Shown one piece after another: positions 1 through 4,885 of a stretch of DNA of 8,120 nucleotides. How positions within the stretch are numbered: the first letter of the stretch is position 1; each line of letters begins with the position of its first letter. This DNA comes from CAYMST01 sp964393115. GTDB taxonomy: Bacteria > Bacteroidota > Bacteroidia > Cytophagales > Cyclobacteriaceae. Location: NCBI GenBank assembly GCA_964393115.1, contig CAYMST010000213.1:1-8120 (forward strand), given 5' to 3'. Both the position numbers and the translations under genes were made by a program. The notes beneath the pieces are model-generated. The model made no database searches, was not told the origin of the DNA, and saw only the letters and a program-made list of their open reading frames with translations.

Positions 1-441
1 CTTTGTTCCCAATCCTCCTGGGTTAGAGCCATTCCCACTATTTCCATTATTATTTGGTGATCCACTATTTCCCCCATTGGAACTACCTCCATCAGGAGAT
101 GGTGGGTGATTAGCCGCTTTGTTGAAGTCCTTTTTGGCTTTGTCCTTAATCTTATCTCTGGCGGCGATCTCTTCTTTTTCTACTGAGCGCAAAACACCTT
201 CCCTACCCCTTTCTCCAAAGTGCAGCTTTTCTCGTATTAACTTCCGTTCTTGTTGTTCCTTCAATGTTTGGGAAATTCTGTCCCTTTCATCTTGTGCCCG
301 GGCAGCCCTTTGCATCTCTTCAGTGCCTAAATAAACCTTATTAGCATATTTAGTCTTCCATCTACGTTCGATTTCCTTGTTATCTTTTTCCACTTCCCTC
401 TTGAACTCTTTGTCAATATTGTCAAAGCCTATCCTGTCCAT
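1..441 (-). CDS. Hypothetical charged protein, 3' end outside window
   Basis: I do not recognise this protein. The frame opens with ATG at 439-441 and stays open for 147 codons to the window edge, so the C-terminus is missing. Residues 1-110 are very rich in Lys, Glu, Arg and Asp with few hydrophobics, which suggests long helices or a coiled coil. From about residue 112 (after HPPSPDGG) the chain becomes a low-complexity Gly/Asn/Ser linker, NGGNSGSPNNNGNSGNGS, which often separates a charged region from another domain. There is no signal peptide or membrane segment in the visible part. No Shine-Dalgarno precedes the ATG. A GATAAAAT box lies about 9 bases upstream, so a very short or leaderless mRNA is conceivable, but this is speculative. 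It is divergent from the gene at 513-950. The reading frame is probably real; the function is unknown. Confidence 0.6.
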   Translation of the reverse strand, partial: MDRIGFDNIDKEFKREVEKDNKEIERRWKTKYANKVYLGTEEMQRAARAQDERDRISQTLKEQQERKLIREKLHFGERGREGVLRSVEKEEIAARDKIKDKAKKDFNKAANHPPSPDGGSSNGGNSGSPNNNGNSGNGSNPGGLGTK

Positions 442-512
442 AATTTGAATATTTTATCAATTTGAGGTAAAATGATTTTGAATACTTTAACTTATTCACA
501 GGAGAAATTTAC

Positions 513-950
513 ATAATTTACAATATTGTCCATTTAAGTGATGAACTCATATACGATATTAATCGCTATATTAAGCTGACTGATTCCGACCCACTACCCA
601 ATAAAATAGAATTCCCGACAGAATATAAGAAAGATGTTCTTCGATACATCGATATTCTCAATACATTCGAAAATGATCCTGAAAAGGCTGCAAAAGCTAA
701 AAATAAAGCTATTGAAAAAGCCGAAGCAGCAATGGATAAAGTTTATGAAGAAATGCTCTCCCATATACCCAAACCCACAAAAGACCATTTTTATGCTTGC
801 TTTAATTCTATTGAAGAAGCCGAATCATATAGAGAAAAAGTGAACAAAAAAGCAGGAGTAGCATTCTCACATGTTCTCGATCAGGAATTTTATAAGATCG
901 TCTTTGACCACAAATGGTTAGAGCTAGAGACCCCACAAACATTTAACTAA
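513..950 (+). CDS. Hypothetical protein, apparent ATA start (possible start-codon mutation)
   Basis: I do not recognise this protein. The frame is open from just after a TAA at 468-470 to the TAA at 948-950. The first canonical in-frame ATG is only at 732, which would give 72 residues. The reading upstream of it looks equally coding: IYNIVHLSDELIYDINRYIK, then an acidic/aromatic stretch and an Ala/Lys/Glu helix. A clear Shine-Dalgarno, AGGAG (500-504), sits 8 bases before an in-frame ATA at 513-515. This is the expected place for a start codon, giving 145 residues. ATA is a very poor initiator, so the options are an ATG-to-ATA mutation, genuine rare initiation, CTG at 576, or the short form from 732. 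The protein is soluble-looking, acidic and rich in Tyr and Phe. It is divergent from the gene ending at the left edge and converges on the relaxase gene. Confidence 0.5.
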   Translation: MIYNIVHLSDELIYDINRYIKLTDSDPLPNKIEFPTEYKKDVLRYIDILNTFENDPEKAAKAKNKAIEKAEAAMDKVYEEMLSHIPKPTKDHFYACFNSIEEAESYREKVNKKAGVAFSHVLDQEFYKIVFDHKWLELETPQTFN

Positions 951-1063
951 TTTGAAATAGCTCTACAATCTTGGGGGTGGTAAGAGAGGCGTACTCTAAG
1001 GTGTAATAGTCACGACTTGTTCTGACAGTTTAGCTTAATCAGGCATCGTTTTTAGAAGAACTT

Positions 1064-1078
1064 GTATCTATAAGATAC
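1064..1078 (-). other. Small hairpin directly after the relaxase stop codon
   Basis: GTATCT (1064-1069) and AGATAC (1073-1078) form a 6-bp stem with a 3-base loop, beginning at the base after the relaxase TGA. It is AT-rich and no T-run follows on the minus strand, so it is at best a weak terminator or a 3'-end stabiliser. I see nothing else in 951-1078. Confidence 0.25.
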
Positions 1079-2536
1079 TCAAAATTTGTTTCTTGCACTT
1101 TGAGATTTTTTCTCTTGCCTATACTTACTAGAAATAGGTTGCTCTTCTCCACATATTCTTAGACTTTTTTCATCAAACATTTTTCTAAGGTCTTTTCTGT
1201 GTTCGCCATCTCTAGAGGTCTTTAGCCTTTGCTCCTCAATCTCCTTTTCAAGCTTTCCTCTGGCCTCGGCTATCCGCTGATCTGTGTCAGCCAAAGTCAT
1301 TTCCAATGCTGTTTTCTCCTGTTCAAGGGATTTATGCTTGCCTGTAATTCTTGCCCATAGCCCTGACTTCTTGATTTTCTTTTCAACCGCCGCAATCTGC
1401 TGGAGCTGGTCATCCCGCTTGTAGTATTCGGTGAGATGGGTCTCGAGCTCGCCACGCTTTTTACTCTCAAAAGCGTCAAAAGCCCACCTCTTCTCAAGAT
1501 GATCGATATCTGTTCCCGGTTGAACCGTTTTTGCCTTTTGAGTGCTGGTTTTCTGCTGAAGTGGCGACTTGATCCTTTCAGACTTCGAAGGCTTAGCCGC
1601 TTTCTGCCCTGTCTTTTTTTTCTTCTCGCTTTCTTTCTTTTTAGCGGCCTCCATTGCAGCATCAAGCATCTTCTCTTCTTGCTGCATGTTGTAAGCATCC
1701 CTATCCACGCTCTGCCGATCAAAAGCCAAGTCTTTGGCTATGGGAAGATCATTGAAGGAAACATCCTTGAGCTTGGCTTTAATATCCTTCGCACGTTGTC
1801 CTTTAAGCTGCCTGGATAAGGCCGTGATGTTCCCGTCTTCAGCCACTAAAACCACTCTGCCTTTATTGCCCTGGGCAAGGGTATATCCCTGCTCCTCCAG
1901 TCTGTCCCGAAACGCTTGACCCGTCTCAGCCTTTTCATAGAGATCGCGGATCATGTCTGCATCCGTGCGCTCTTTACCTCGATGCTTGACAAACTCCTTT
2001 TTGAGCCGCTTTTCATTGTTAGCGATACGCTCTGGGCAATGGTCGCGGCCATGCGCTTTGTCATGGGCTTGTGCCCATTTAGAAAGGGTCAAACGATCCT
2101 TGGACATGACCTTGGTTTTCCCCGTTTGCGGGTCAACCAGATTGCAAATAATATGGATATGGGGATGCTGCCTGTCGGTATGACACACGATGACCGCTTC
2201 ATGATTTTGAAGACCCAACTTTTCAAGACTGGAGTCTGCGGCCTGTTTCATTTCCTCACGGGTGGGATGGTCATCTTTGTGCCATGCAAGCGCATAAGCA
2301 TAAACGGGTTTTTGCGATTTACGGCCAACTTTGCTCGTTCCGTTCATCTCCTTGATCCGCTCTGCATTGATTGCAGTATAGGCCATATAATTCATGGCCT
2401 TCTGTGGATCGTCCGTATGAAGGTTTCGGGTCTGCGTCCAGCTCACTCGCTCTTTGCTCTGGGCTTCCTTATCGTGAAGATAATAAAGCCCTGCGCCTTT
2501 AAACGATGATCCGCGTGCTGCTACTTGAGGTATCAC
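1079..2536 (-). CDS. MOBP-type relaxase / mobilization nuclease
   Basis: This is the DNA strand-transferase that nicks oriT and pilots the single strand during conjugative mobilization. The 485-residue protein starts at GTG (2534-2536). Near the N-terminus, SSFKGAGLYYLHDK (residues 10-23) carries the probable catalytic tyrosine, Tyr18 or Tyr19. The metal-binding three-histidine motif is HTDRQHPHIH at 119-128 (His119, Asp121, His126, His128), followed by Asn132. This matches relaxase motif III of the Relaxase/mobilization nuclease family. After about residue 290 the chain is a Lys/Glu/Arg-rich, coiled-coil-like tail without a recognisable helicase or primase domain, so other Tra proteins must be supplied in trans. 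The GTG overlaps the mobC stop by 4 bases (GTGA), indicating translational coupling. No type IV secretion or coupling-protein gene is visible, so the element is mobilizable rather than shown to be self-transmissible. Confidence 0.93.
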   Translation of the reverse strand: MIPQVAARGSSFKGAGLYYLHDKEAQSKERVSWTQTRNLHTDDPQKAMNYMAYTAINAERIKEMNGTSKVGRKSQKPVYAYALAWHKDDHPTREEMKQAADSSLEKLGLQNHEAVIVCHTDRQHPHIHIICNLVDPQTGKTKVMSKDRLTLSKWAQAHDKAHGRDHCPERIANNEKRLKKEFVKHRGKERTDADMIRDLYEKAETGQAFRDRLEEQGYTLAQGNKGRVVLVAEDGNITALSRQLKGQRAKDIKAKLKDVSFNDLPIAKDLAFDRQSVDRDAYNMQQEEKMLDAAMEAAKKKESEKKKKTGQKAAKPSKSERIKSPLQQKTSTQKAKTVQPGTDIDHLEKRWAFDAFESKKRGELETHLTEYYKRDDQLQQIAAVEKKIKKSGLWARITGKHKSLEQEKTALEMTLADTDQRIAEARGKLEKEIEEQRLKTSRDGEHRKDLRKMFDEKSLRICGEEQPISSKYRQEKKSQSARNKF

Positions 2537-2871
2537 GTATCTAGAGATTGGATGGCTTGATCGAGGAGGTCATTCAGCCGTTGATAAACAGCTTCAAGCT
2601 TTGGACTGAACTTCCCTGTGGAGTGGGCCAAATGGGTCAACTGGTTTAGGTTGTTCCCGATTTTGCGGAGTTCATAGATCAGGGCAAAATCAGCCTTAGA
2701 CTCTTTGATGACGACTTTTCCATCAATGGCCATGCTGCGCACAAATTCACTGGTGCTGACTCCCGCTTTTGCGGCCTGTGCTGCAACGCTTGCTTTCTCC
2801 GCAGGGGTGCAACGGATATGCGGCAAAAAAACAGAGCGTTTGTCAGTCGTCGATTTTTGAGGTCTGGCCAT
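2533..2871 (-). CDS. mobC: MobC-like relaxosome accessory protein
   Basis: This 112-residue protein probably binds oriT and helps the relaxase reach its nick site. Residues 12-50 (RSVFLPHIRCTPAEK through GVSTSEFVRSMAI) look like a ribbon-helix-helix: a short beta strand, then two helices of the type seen in MobC and TraJ-like proteins. Residues 67-80, ELRKIGNNLNQLTH, are the hallmark MobC segment (ELr.iGnNLNQ). The start is ATG at 2869-2871. I see no convincing Shine-Dalgarno before it. The stop overlaps the relaxase start by 4 bases, and the candidate oriT lies 93 or more bases upstream of the start, the usual oriT-mobC-relaxase order. Binding to the inverted repeats upstream would allow autoregulation of the operon, but that is inference. 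Confidence 0.9.
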   Translation of the reverse strand: MARPQKSTTDKRSVFLPHIRCTPAEKASVAAQAAKAGVSTSEFVRSMAIDGKVVIKESKADFALIYELRKIGNNLNQLTHLAHSTGKFSPKLEAVYQRLNDLLDQAIQSLDT

Positions 2872-2934
2872 GACGCAAGCGGGTCAGGTGAATGTGACAG
2901 GGAAAAAGAACGCGAGTGGTTTTAAGAGTGGGAT

Positions 2935-2959
2935 ACAACGGGGGGCGATACCCCCTTGT
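2935..2959. repeat. G5/C5 inverted repeat between mobC and nic
   Basis: GGGGG (2941-2945) and CCCCC (2951-2955) form a stem with loop CGATA. The arms continue as ACAA (2935-2938) and TTGT (2956-2959) after a 2-base bulge on the left. It sits between mobC and the putative nick-site hairpin, so it may be a MobC-binding site, a second oriT recognition element or an mRNA leader hairpin. Confidence 0.6.
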
Positions 2960-2966
2960 CAAGAGC

Positions 2967-2994
2967 GTTTTTGTGGCACAAAAACATATCTTGC
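2967..2994 (+). other. oriT: Origin of transfer (oriT) core: inverted repeat plus IncP-like nic
   Basis: GTTTTTGTG (2967-2975) and CACAAAAAC (2977-2985) are a perfect 9-bp inverted repeat with a single-base spacer. Directly after it, ATATCTTGC contains TATCTTG|C (2987-2994), a full match to the IncP/Ti-type nick consensus YATCYTG|Y. The predicted cut is between G2993 and C2994 on the plus strand, 8 bases from the repeat arm, a layout like the RP4 oriT. With this polarity repA, kilA-N and the par genes would enter the recipient first and mobC and the relaxase last, as is usual. Position upstream of mobC and the MOBP-type relaxase both fit. The call rests on sequence pattern only. Confidence 0.75.
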
Positions 2995-3102
2995 TACTCT
3001 TAGCCTCAATCTACGGAACCACCCCCACTTTCACAAGTCACGCTCGTCCAGTATTCCCGCTTGTCCACAACTATGGGTTACCTCTCTCTCGGATCGATTA
3101 CC

Positions 3103-3837
3103 CTAGAACAACGCCAACTGATTCCCTTCAGACCCCTGGTTATCTTTTGGTGGATCTTTGACCATCTTAGGCTCTGCCCATAAACGCGACTGCTCTTTCT
3201 CGATCGGAACGATACCCATTCGTGGCCATCGGTTAATATGCCAGCCTCCATACCATTCCATCGTTAGCGTGTTCATCCAGGCCACTTCTGCTTTGATCCC
3301 GTTCATGAACAAATTGACCACAGACATTTTTGCACAAGTAACGGTATTATCCGCGCCATAGAATGTGTTATTGGGATTGCTCTTGGCAAACGCCAAAACC
3401 AGTCGGCCAGACCCACACGCAGGATCGGCAACGGTCTTGCCTGTAATCGTGCCTGGCTCCCCGTGCATCTGGGTTATCATCTGGCATATGCTTTCGGGAG
3501 TAAAAAACTGCCCATTCTGCCCGCGTGTGATCTGCTCGGTGTAGAACTCACCTAGCAAATCGGAATACGGTGCTTGTAAAGCGTTAACCTGGATCATTCC
3601 CATCATCTTGGCGAACTCATTCAGTTCTTCCCTGTCGTAGCCTTTGATGGTGTCGAGATAAAGGGCTTCGTTGGCCGCGTCCTTCTCGCGACACCCGGTC
3701 ATGATATTGGTTTCATGGTAGCTACAGACAGCCATCGTCAATAGATCGTTGAAAACATGGCTTAAGCCATGTTTTCGCCCCAGATTCATGGCGGCGTGTT
3801 CAAAATCTTTGTAAAGCTCTGGACTATGTGACGACAC
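3103..3837 (-). CDS. N-6 DNA methylase-like protein lacking the NPPY/F motif
   Basis: The 244-residue protein has a Rossmann-type SAM-binding domain like that of adenine-specific N-6 DNA methylases (HsdM-like). Residues 109-114, GQFFTP, match the FxTP element before motif I. DPACGSGR at 138-145 is motif I, the SAM-binding loop, and the following FYGAD (159-163) is a plausible motif II. Motif IV (N/D-PPY/F), which positions the target adenine, is absent: the expected region reads AWMNTLTMEWYGGWHINRW (186-204). The protein is also short and lacks any recognisable target-recognition domain or a partner restriction subunit. It may be a catalytically altered or non-methylating relative. The last five residues, QLALF, resemble the beta-clamp-binding motif. 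The start is GTG (3835-3837), preceded closely by the purine-rich GGAGG (3842-3846). It lies upstream of oriT in the orientation of mobC. Confidence 0.75.
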   Translation of the reverse strand: MSSHSPELYKDFEHAAMNLGRKHGLSHVFNDLLTMAVCSYHETNIMTGCREKDAANEALYLDTIKGYDREELNEFAKMMGMIQVNALQAPYSDLLGEFYTEQITRGQNGQFFTPESICQMITQMHGEPGTITGKTVADPACGSGRLVLAFAKSNPNNTFYGADNTVTCAKMSVVNLFMNGIKAEVAWMNTLTMEWYGGWHINRWPRMGIVPIEKEQSRLWAEPKMVKDPPKDNQGSEGNQLALF

Positions 3838-3853
3838 GACCCCTCCCCTCTCC

Positions 3854-3885
3854 CTTGTCTAGACAAGAAAGAGCCTGCATGTCAA
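3854..3885 (-). promoter_or_regulatory. Possible promoter and palindromic operator of the methylase-like gene
   Basis: On the minus strand a perfect TTGACA (3880-3885) is followed 17 bases later by a poor -10 (CTAGAC, 3857-3862). The -10 area is covered by a perfect 14-bp palindrome, CTTGTCTAGACAAG (3854-3867). This is a good geometry for a repressor site, and the weak -10 suggests an activator or low expression. The purine-rich ribosome-binding site lies just downstream. Confidence 0.4.
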
Positions 3886-4098
3886 CAGTTCGATTGGCTT
3901 AGTAAATGAATTTCGAATTTTAAGCCCCTCTGAGGGCTTTTGATGCTTTCCCCCTTCCCCTTTAGCTAGAACAGGTTTAAAGCGCACCACGGGCAATCCT
4001 GGGCCGAAGATGCAGGGTTTTAAGGTGTTCGCTTCGCTCACAAATTTATTTATGCCTCCGGCGGGGATTTTTCCAGCCACTTGCAACAAAAGCAGGGG

Positions 4099-4136
4099 AA
4101 AAGAAAACAGGATATGCTCACGTGGTGCATATCCTG
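4099..4136 (-). terminator. Strong intrinsic terminator, minus strand
   Basis: CAGGATATGC (4108-4117) and GCATATCCTG (4127-4136) form a perfect 10-bp stem with a 9-base loop. On the minus strand the stem is followed at once by TTTTCTTTT (4107-4099), the classic U-tract. It would stop minus-strand transcripts coming through the origin from repA or from a small RNA in this block, and so insulate the methylase and mob genes. Confidence 0.75.
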
Positions 4137-4321
4137 CGGTACATCTTATTTTTTAGACTAGGTGCCAAAGTCTGAAAGCATCTGCTTCCATTGGTCTGGC
4201 TATTGCTAATGGGTTGCTTCCCAGCATTGCCCATGTCCTCTTCACCAGACATTTTCAATGTAGAAGAAATCCTGTTCATTCGCAATGGGTGGTTTTGTCC
4301 TTTACACAGGGGGGCTTCATC

Positions 4322-4438
4322 TTCTCTTGAGCCACTTTTTGAGGAAGTGAGCGGATGTGTGCAAGGTGCAGCTGGATTGAGGCGACTTCAGAGCGGCTTG
4401 CTCACTTCTGCGAACGGGCTACCTTTGCTTCAAGAGAA
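4322..4438. repeat. Nested inverted repeats, possible structured RNA
   Basis: TTCTCTTGA (4322-4330) pairs with TCAAGAGAA (4430-4438). Inside it AGCC (4330-4333) can pair with GGCT (4417-4420), and GAAGTGAGC (4344-4352) pairs with GCTCACTTC (4400-4408). The pairs are properly nested, as expected for a folded RNA of about 117 bases rather than for scattered repeats. Neither the strand nor a promoter is evident, so the RNA is a hypothesis. Confidence 0.35.
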
Positions 4439-4446
4439 TGGTGAAG

Positions 4447-4462
4447 TACGAAACATTTCGTA
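4447..4462. repeat. Inverted repeat TACGAAA-CA-TTTCGTA
   Basis: Perfect 7-bp arms (4447-4453 and 4456-4462) with a 2-base spacer, just right of the nested repeats. It could be an operator, a recombinase-type site or a tight hairpin. No neighbouring recombinase gene is in the window. Confidence 0.5.
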
Positions 4463-4529
4463 GCCGCCCCCTTCTCTCATCTTCTCATTTCTGCTTTTGT
4501 TGTTTATGGCTCTTAAAAATCCTGGGGGT

Positions 4530-4547
4530 TTGGGGGCTAGCCCCCAA
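4530..4547. repeat. Perfect 18-bp palindrome TTGGGGGCTAGCCCCCAA
   Basis: The palindrome is exact and very GC-rich in an AT-rich setting, followed by ATAAATTAA on the plus strand. As RNA it would be a strong stem with almost no loop. It stands immediately before the origin and may terminate transcription, halt a replication fork or bind a protein. It lacks a proper U-tract. Confidence 0.5.
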
Positions 4548-4590
4548 TAAATTAACCTATGAGCGTAGCGAATGCCTTAAATAGCCCTAG

Positions 4591-4599
4591 TTATCCACA
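4591..4599 (+). promoter_or_regulatory. DnaA box, perfect match
   Basis: TTATCCACA is an exact match to the consensus DnaA box and stands at the left border of the AT-rich segment, the expected place for host DnaA to help open the origin. Confidence 0.75.
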
Positions 4600-4703
4600 T
4601 AATTATATGGTCAGTTATCATCTAGTTTTATATAAGTTATAAAAGTTATGCATGAACATATCCTTATAAGACGTTTATAATCAGATAGATACAAAAAGTG
4701 AAA

Positions 4704-4788
4704 GGACGTAACAGGACGATGAAAGGGGCTTAATAGGACGATACTTAGGGACGTAACAGGACGATAGCGAGGGACTTAATAGGACGAT
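4704..4788 (+). repeat. Four direct iterons, alternating types A-B-A-B
   Basis: Copies of 17 bp: GGACGTAACAGGACGAT at 4704-4720 and 4749-4765 (type A), GGGCTTAATAGGACGAT at 4726-4742 and GGACTTAATAGGACGAT at 4772-4788 (type B). The spacing is 22, 23 and 23 bp, about two helical turns, so bound Rep would lie on one face of the DNA. The right part, AGGACGAT, is invariant. The left half changes between GTAAC and TTAAT in strict alternation. Confidence 0.9.
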
Positions 4789-4791
4789 AGC

Positions 4792-4812
4792 TCTGGATAA
4801 GCTTGTGGATTA
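4792..4812 (-). promoter_or_regulatory. Two DnaA-like boxes, one mismatch each
   Basis: On the minus strand TTATCCAGA (4792-4800) and TAATCCACA (4804-4812) each differ from TTATCCACA at one base. They directly follow the last iteron, forming a compact DnaA-binding cluster opposite in orientation to the box at 4591. Confidence 0.5.
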
Positions 4813-4868
4813 AAAATGGCCTATGACCTTCATTATCAATGAGTTTTCCATATTGCATGTGAATAACT

Positions 4869-4885
4869 ATCGTCCTGTTACGTCC
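4869..4885 (-). repeat. Inverted fifth iteron overlapping the repA stop
   Basis: ATCGTCCTGTTACGTCC is the exact reverse complement of the type A iteron. It covers the last codons and the TAA of repA (4878-4880). An inverted copy apart from the direct array is typical of a site used for autoregulation or handcuffing, although here it lies at the 3' end of the gene, not at its promoter. Confidence 0.85.

Larger units (their letters stand above)
3886..4590. other. Long non-coding block between methylase gene and origin
   Basis: About 700 bases without a gene I would defend. Open frames exist on both strands but start at TTG or lack ribosome-binding sites. The minus-strand frame ending at 4118 (ATG at 4277-4279, 53 codons, product starting MNRISSTLKMSGEEDMGNAG) reads more like protein than the rest, and the frame stays open upstream of the ATG. 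However, it lacks a Shine-Dalgarno and its stop lies in a terminator loop. The block also has a small GC hairpin at 3922-3939, the terminator at 4099-4136, nested inverted repeats at 4322-4438, and palindromes at 4447-4462 and 4530-4547. It may hold a regulatory RNA or the remnant of an older gene. Confidence 0.5.
4591..4885. other. oriV: Plasmid replication origin (oriV)
   Basis: The origin is inferred from several elements together: a perfect DnaA box, an AT-rich stretch at about 4600-4700 suitable for strand opening, four direct iterons, two DnaA-like boxes and one inverted iteron. It lies immediately downstream of the repA coding region and overlaps its stop codon, instead of the more common position upstream of rep. 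The Rep protein encoded next to it is the presumed iteron binder. Confidence 0.8.

Noticed and set aside
594..788. Minus-strand Phe/Cys-rich frame
   Set aside because: Antisense shadow of the gene at 513-950; its composition is the complement of a Lys/Glu-rich coding strand.
634..843. 69-codon plus-strand frame rich in Lys and Pro
   Set aside because: It overlaps the 513-950 gene in another frame and lacks a Shine-Dalgarno; the other frame is open much longer and has better composition.
1297..1722. 141-codon minus-strand frame rich in Arg and Lys
   Set aside because: It is an out-of-frame reading of the Lys/Glu-rich relaxase tail; the relaxase frame carries the family motifs.
1916..2509. 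197-codon plus-strand frame opposite the relaxase
   Set aside because: Antisense shadow of the relaxase catalytic domain, which has clear motifs on the other strand.
3061..3070. DnaA-like box TTGTCCACA near oriT
   Set aside because: One mismatch, isolated, and within the end of the region between the methylase-like gene and oriT; likely chance.
2870..3161. Two overlapping plus-strand frames over oriT
   Set aside because: They run through the inverted repeats and nick site and have no ribosome-binding site or protein-like pattern.
3859..4089. 76-codon minus-strand frame beside the methylase gene
   Set aside because: It begins at TTG without any Shine-Dalgarno, ends inside the putative operator, and overlaps no recognisable family; treated as non-coding.
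4191..4463. 90-codon plus-strand frame in the non-coding block
   Set aside because: It begins at TTG with no ribosome-binding site, has a cysteine/leucine-rich unfolded-looking composition, and lies over nested inverted repeats.
4701..4885. CRISPR array
   Set aside because: The repeats are only 17 bp with 5-6 bp between them, too short for spacers, and have the arrangement of Rep iterons beside a rep gene.
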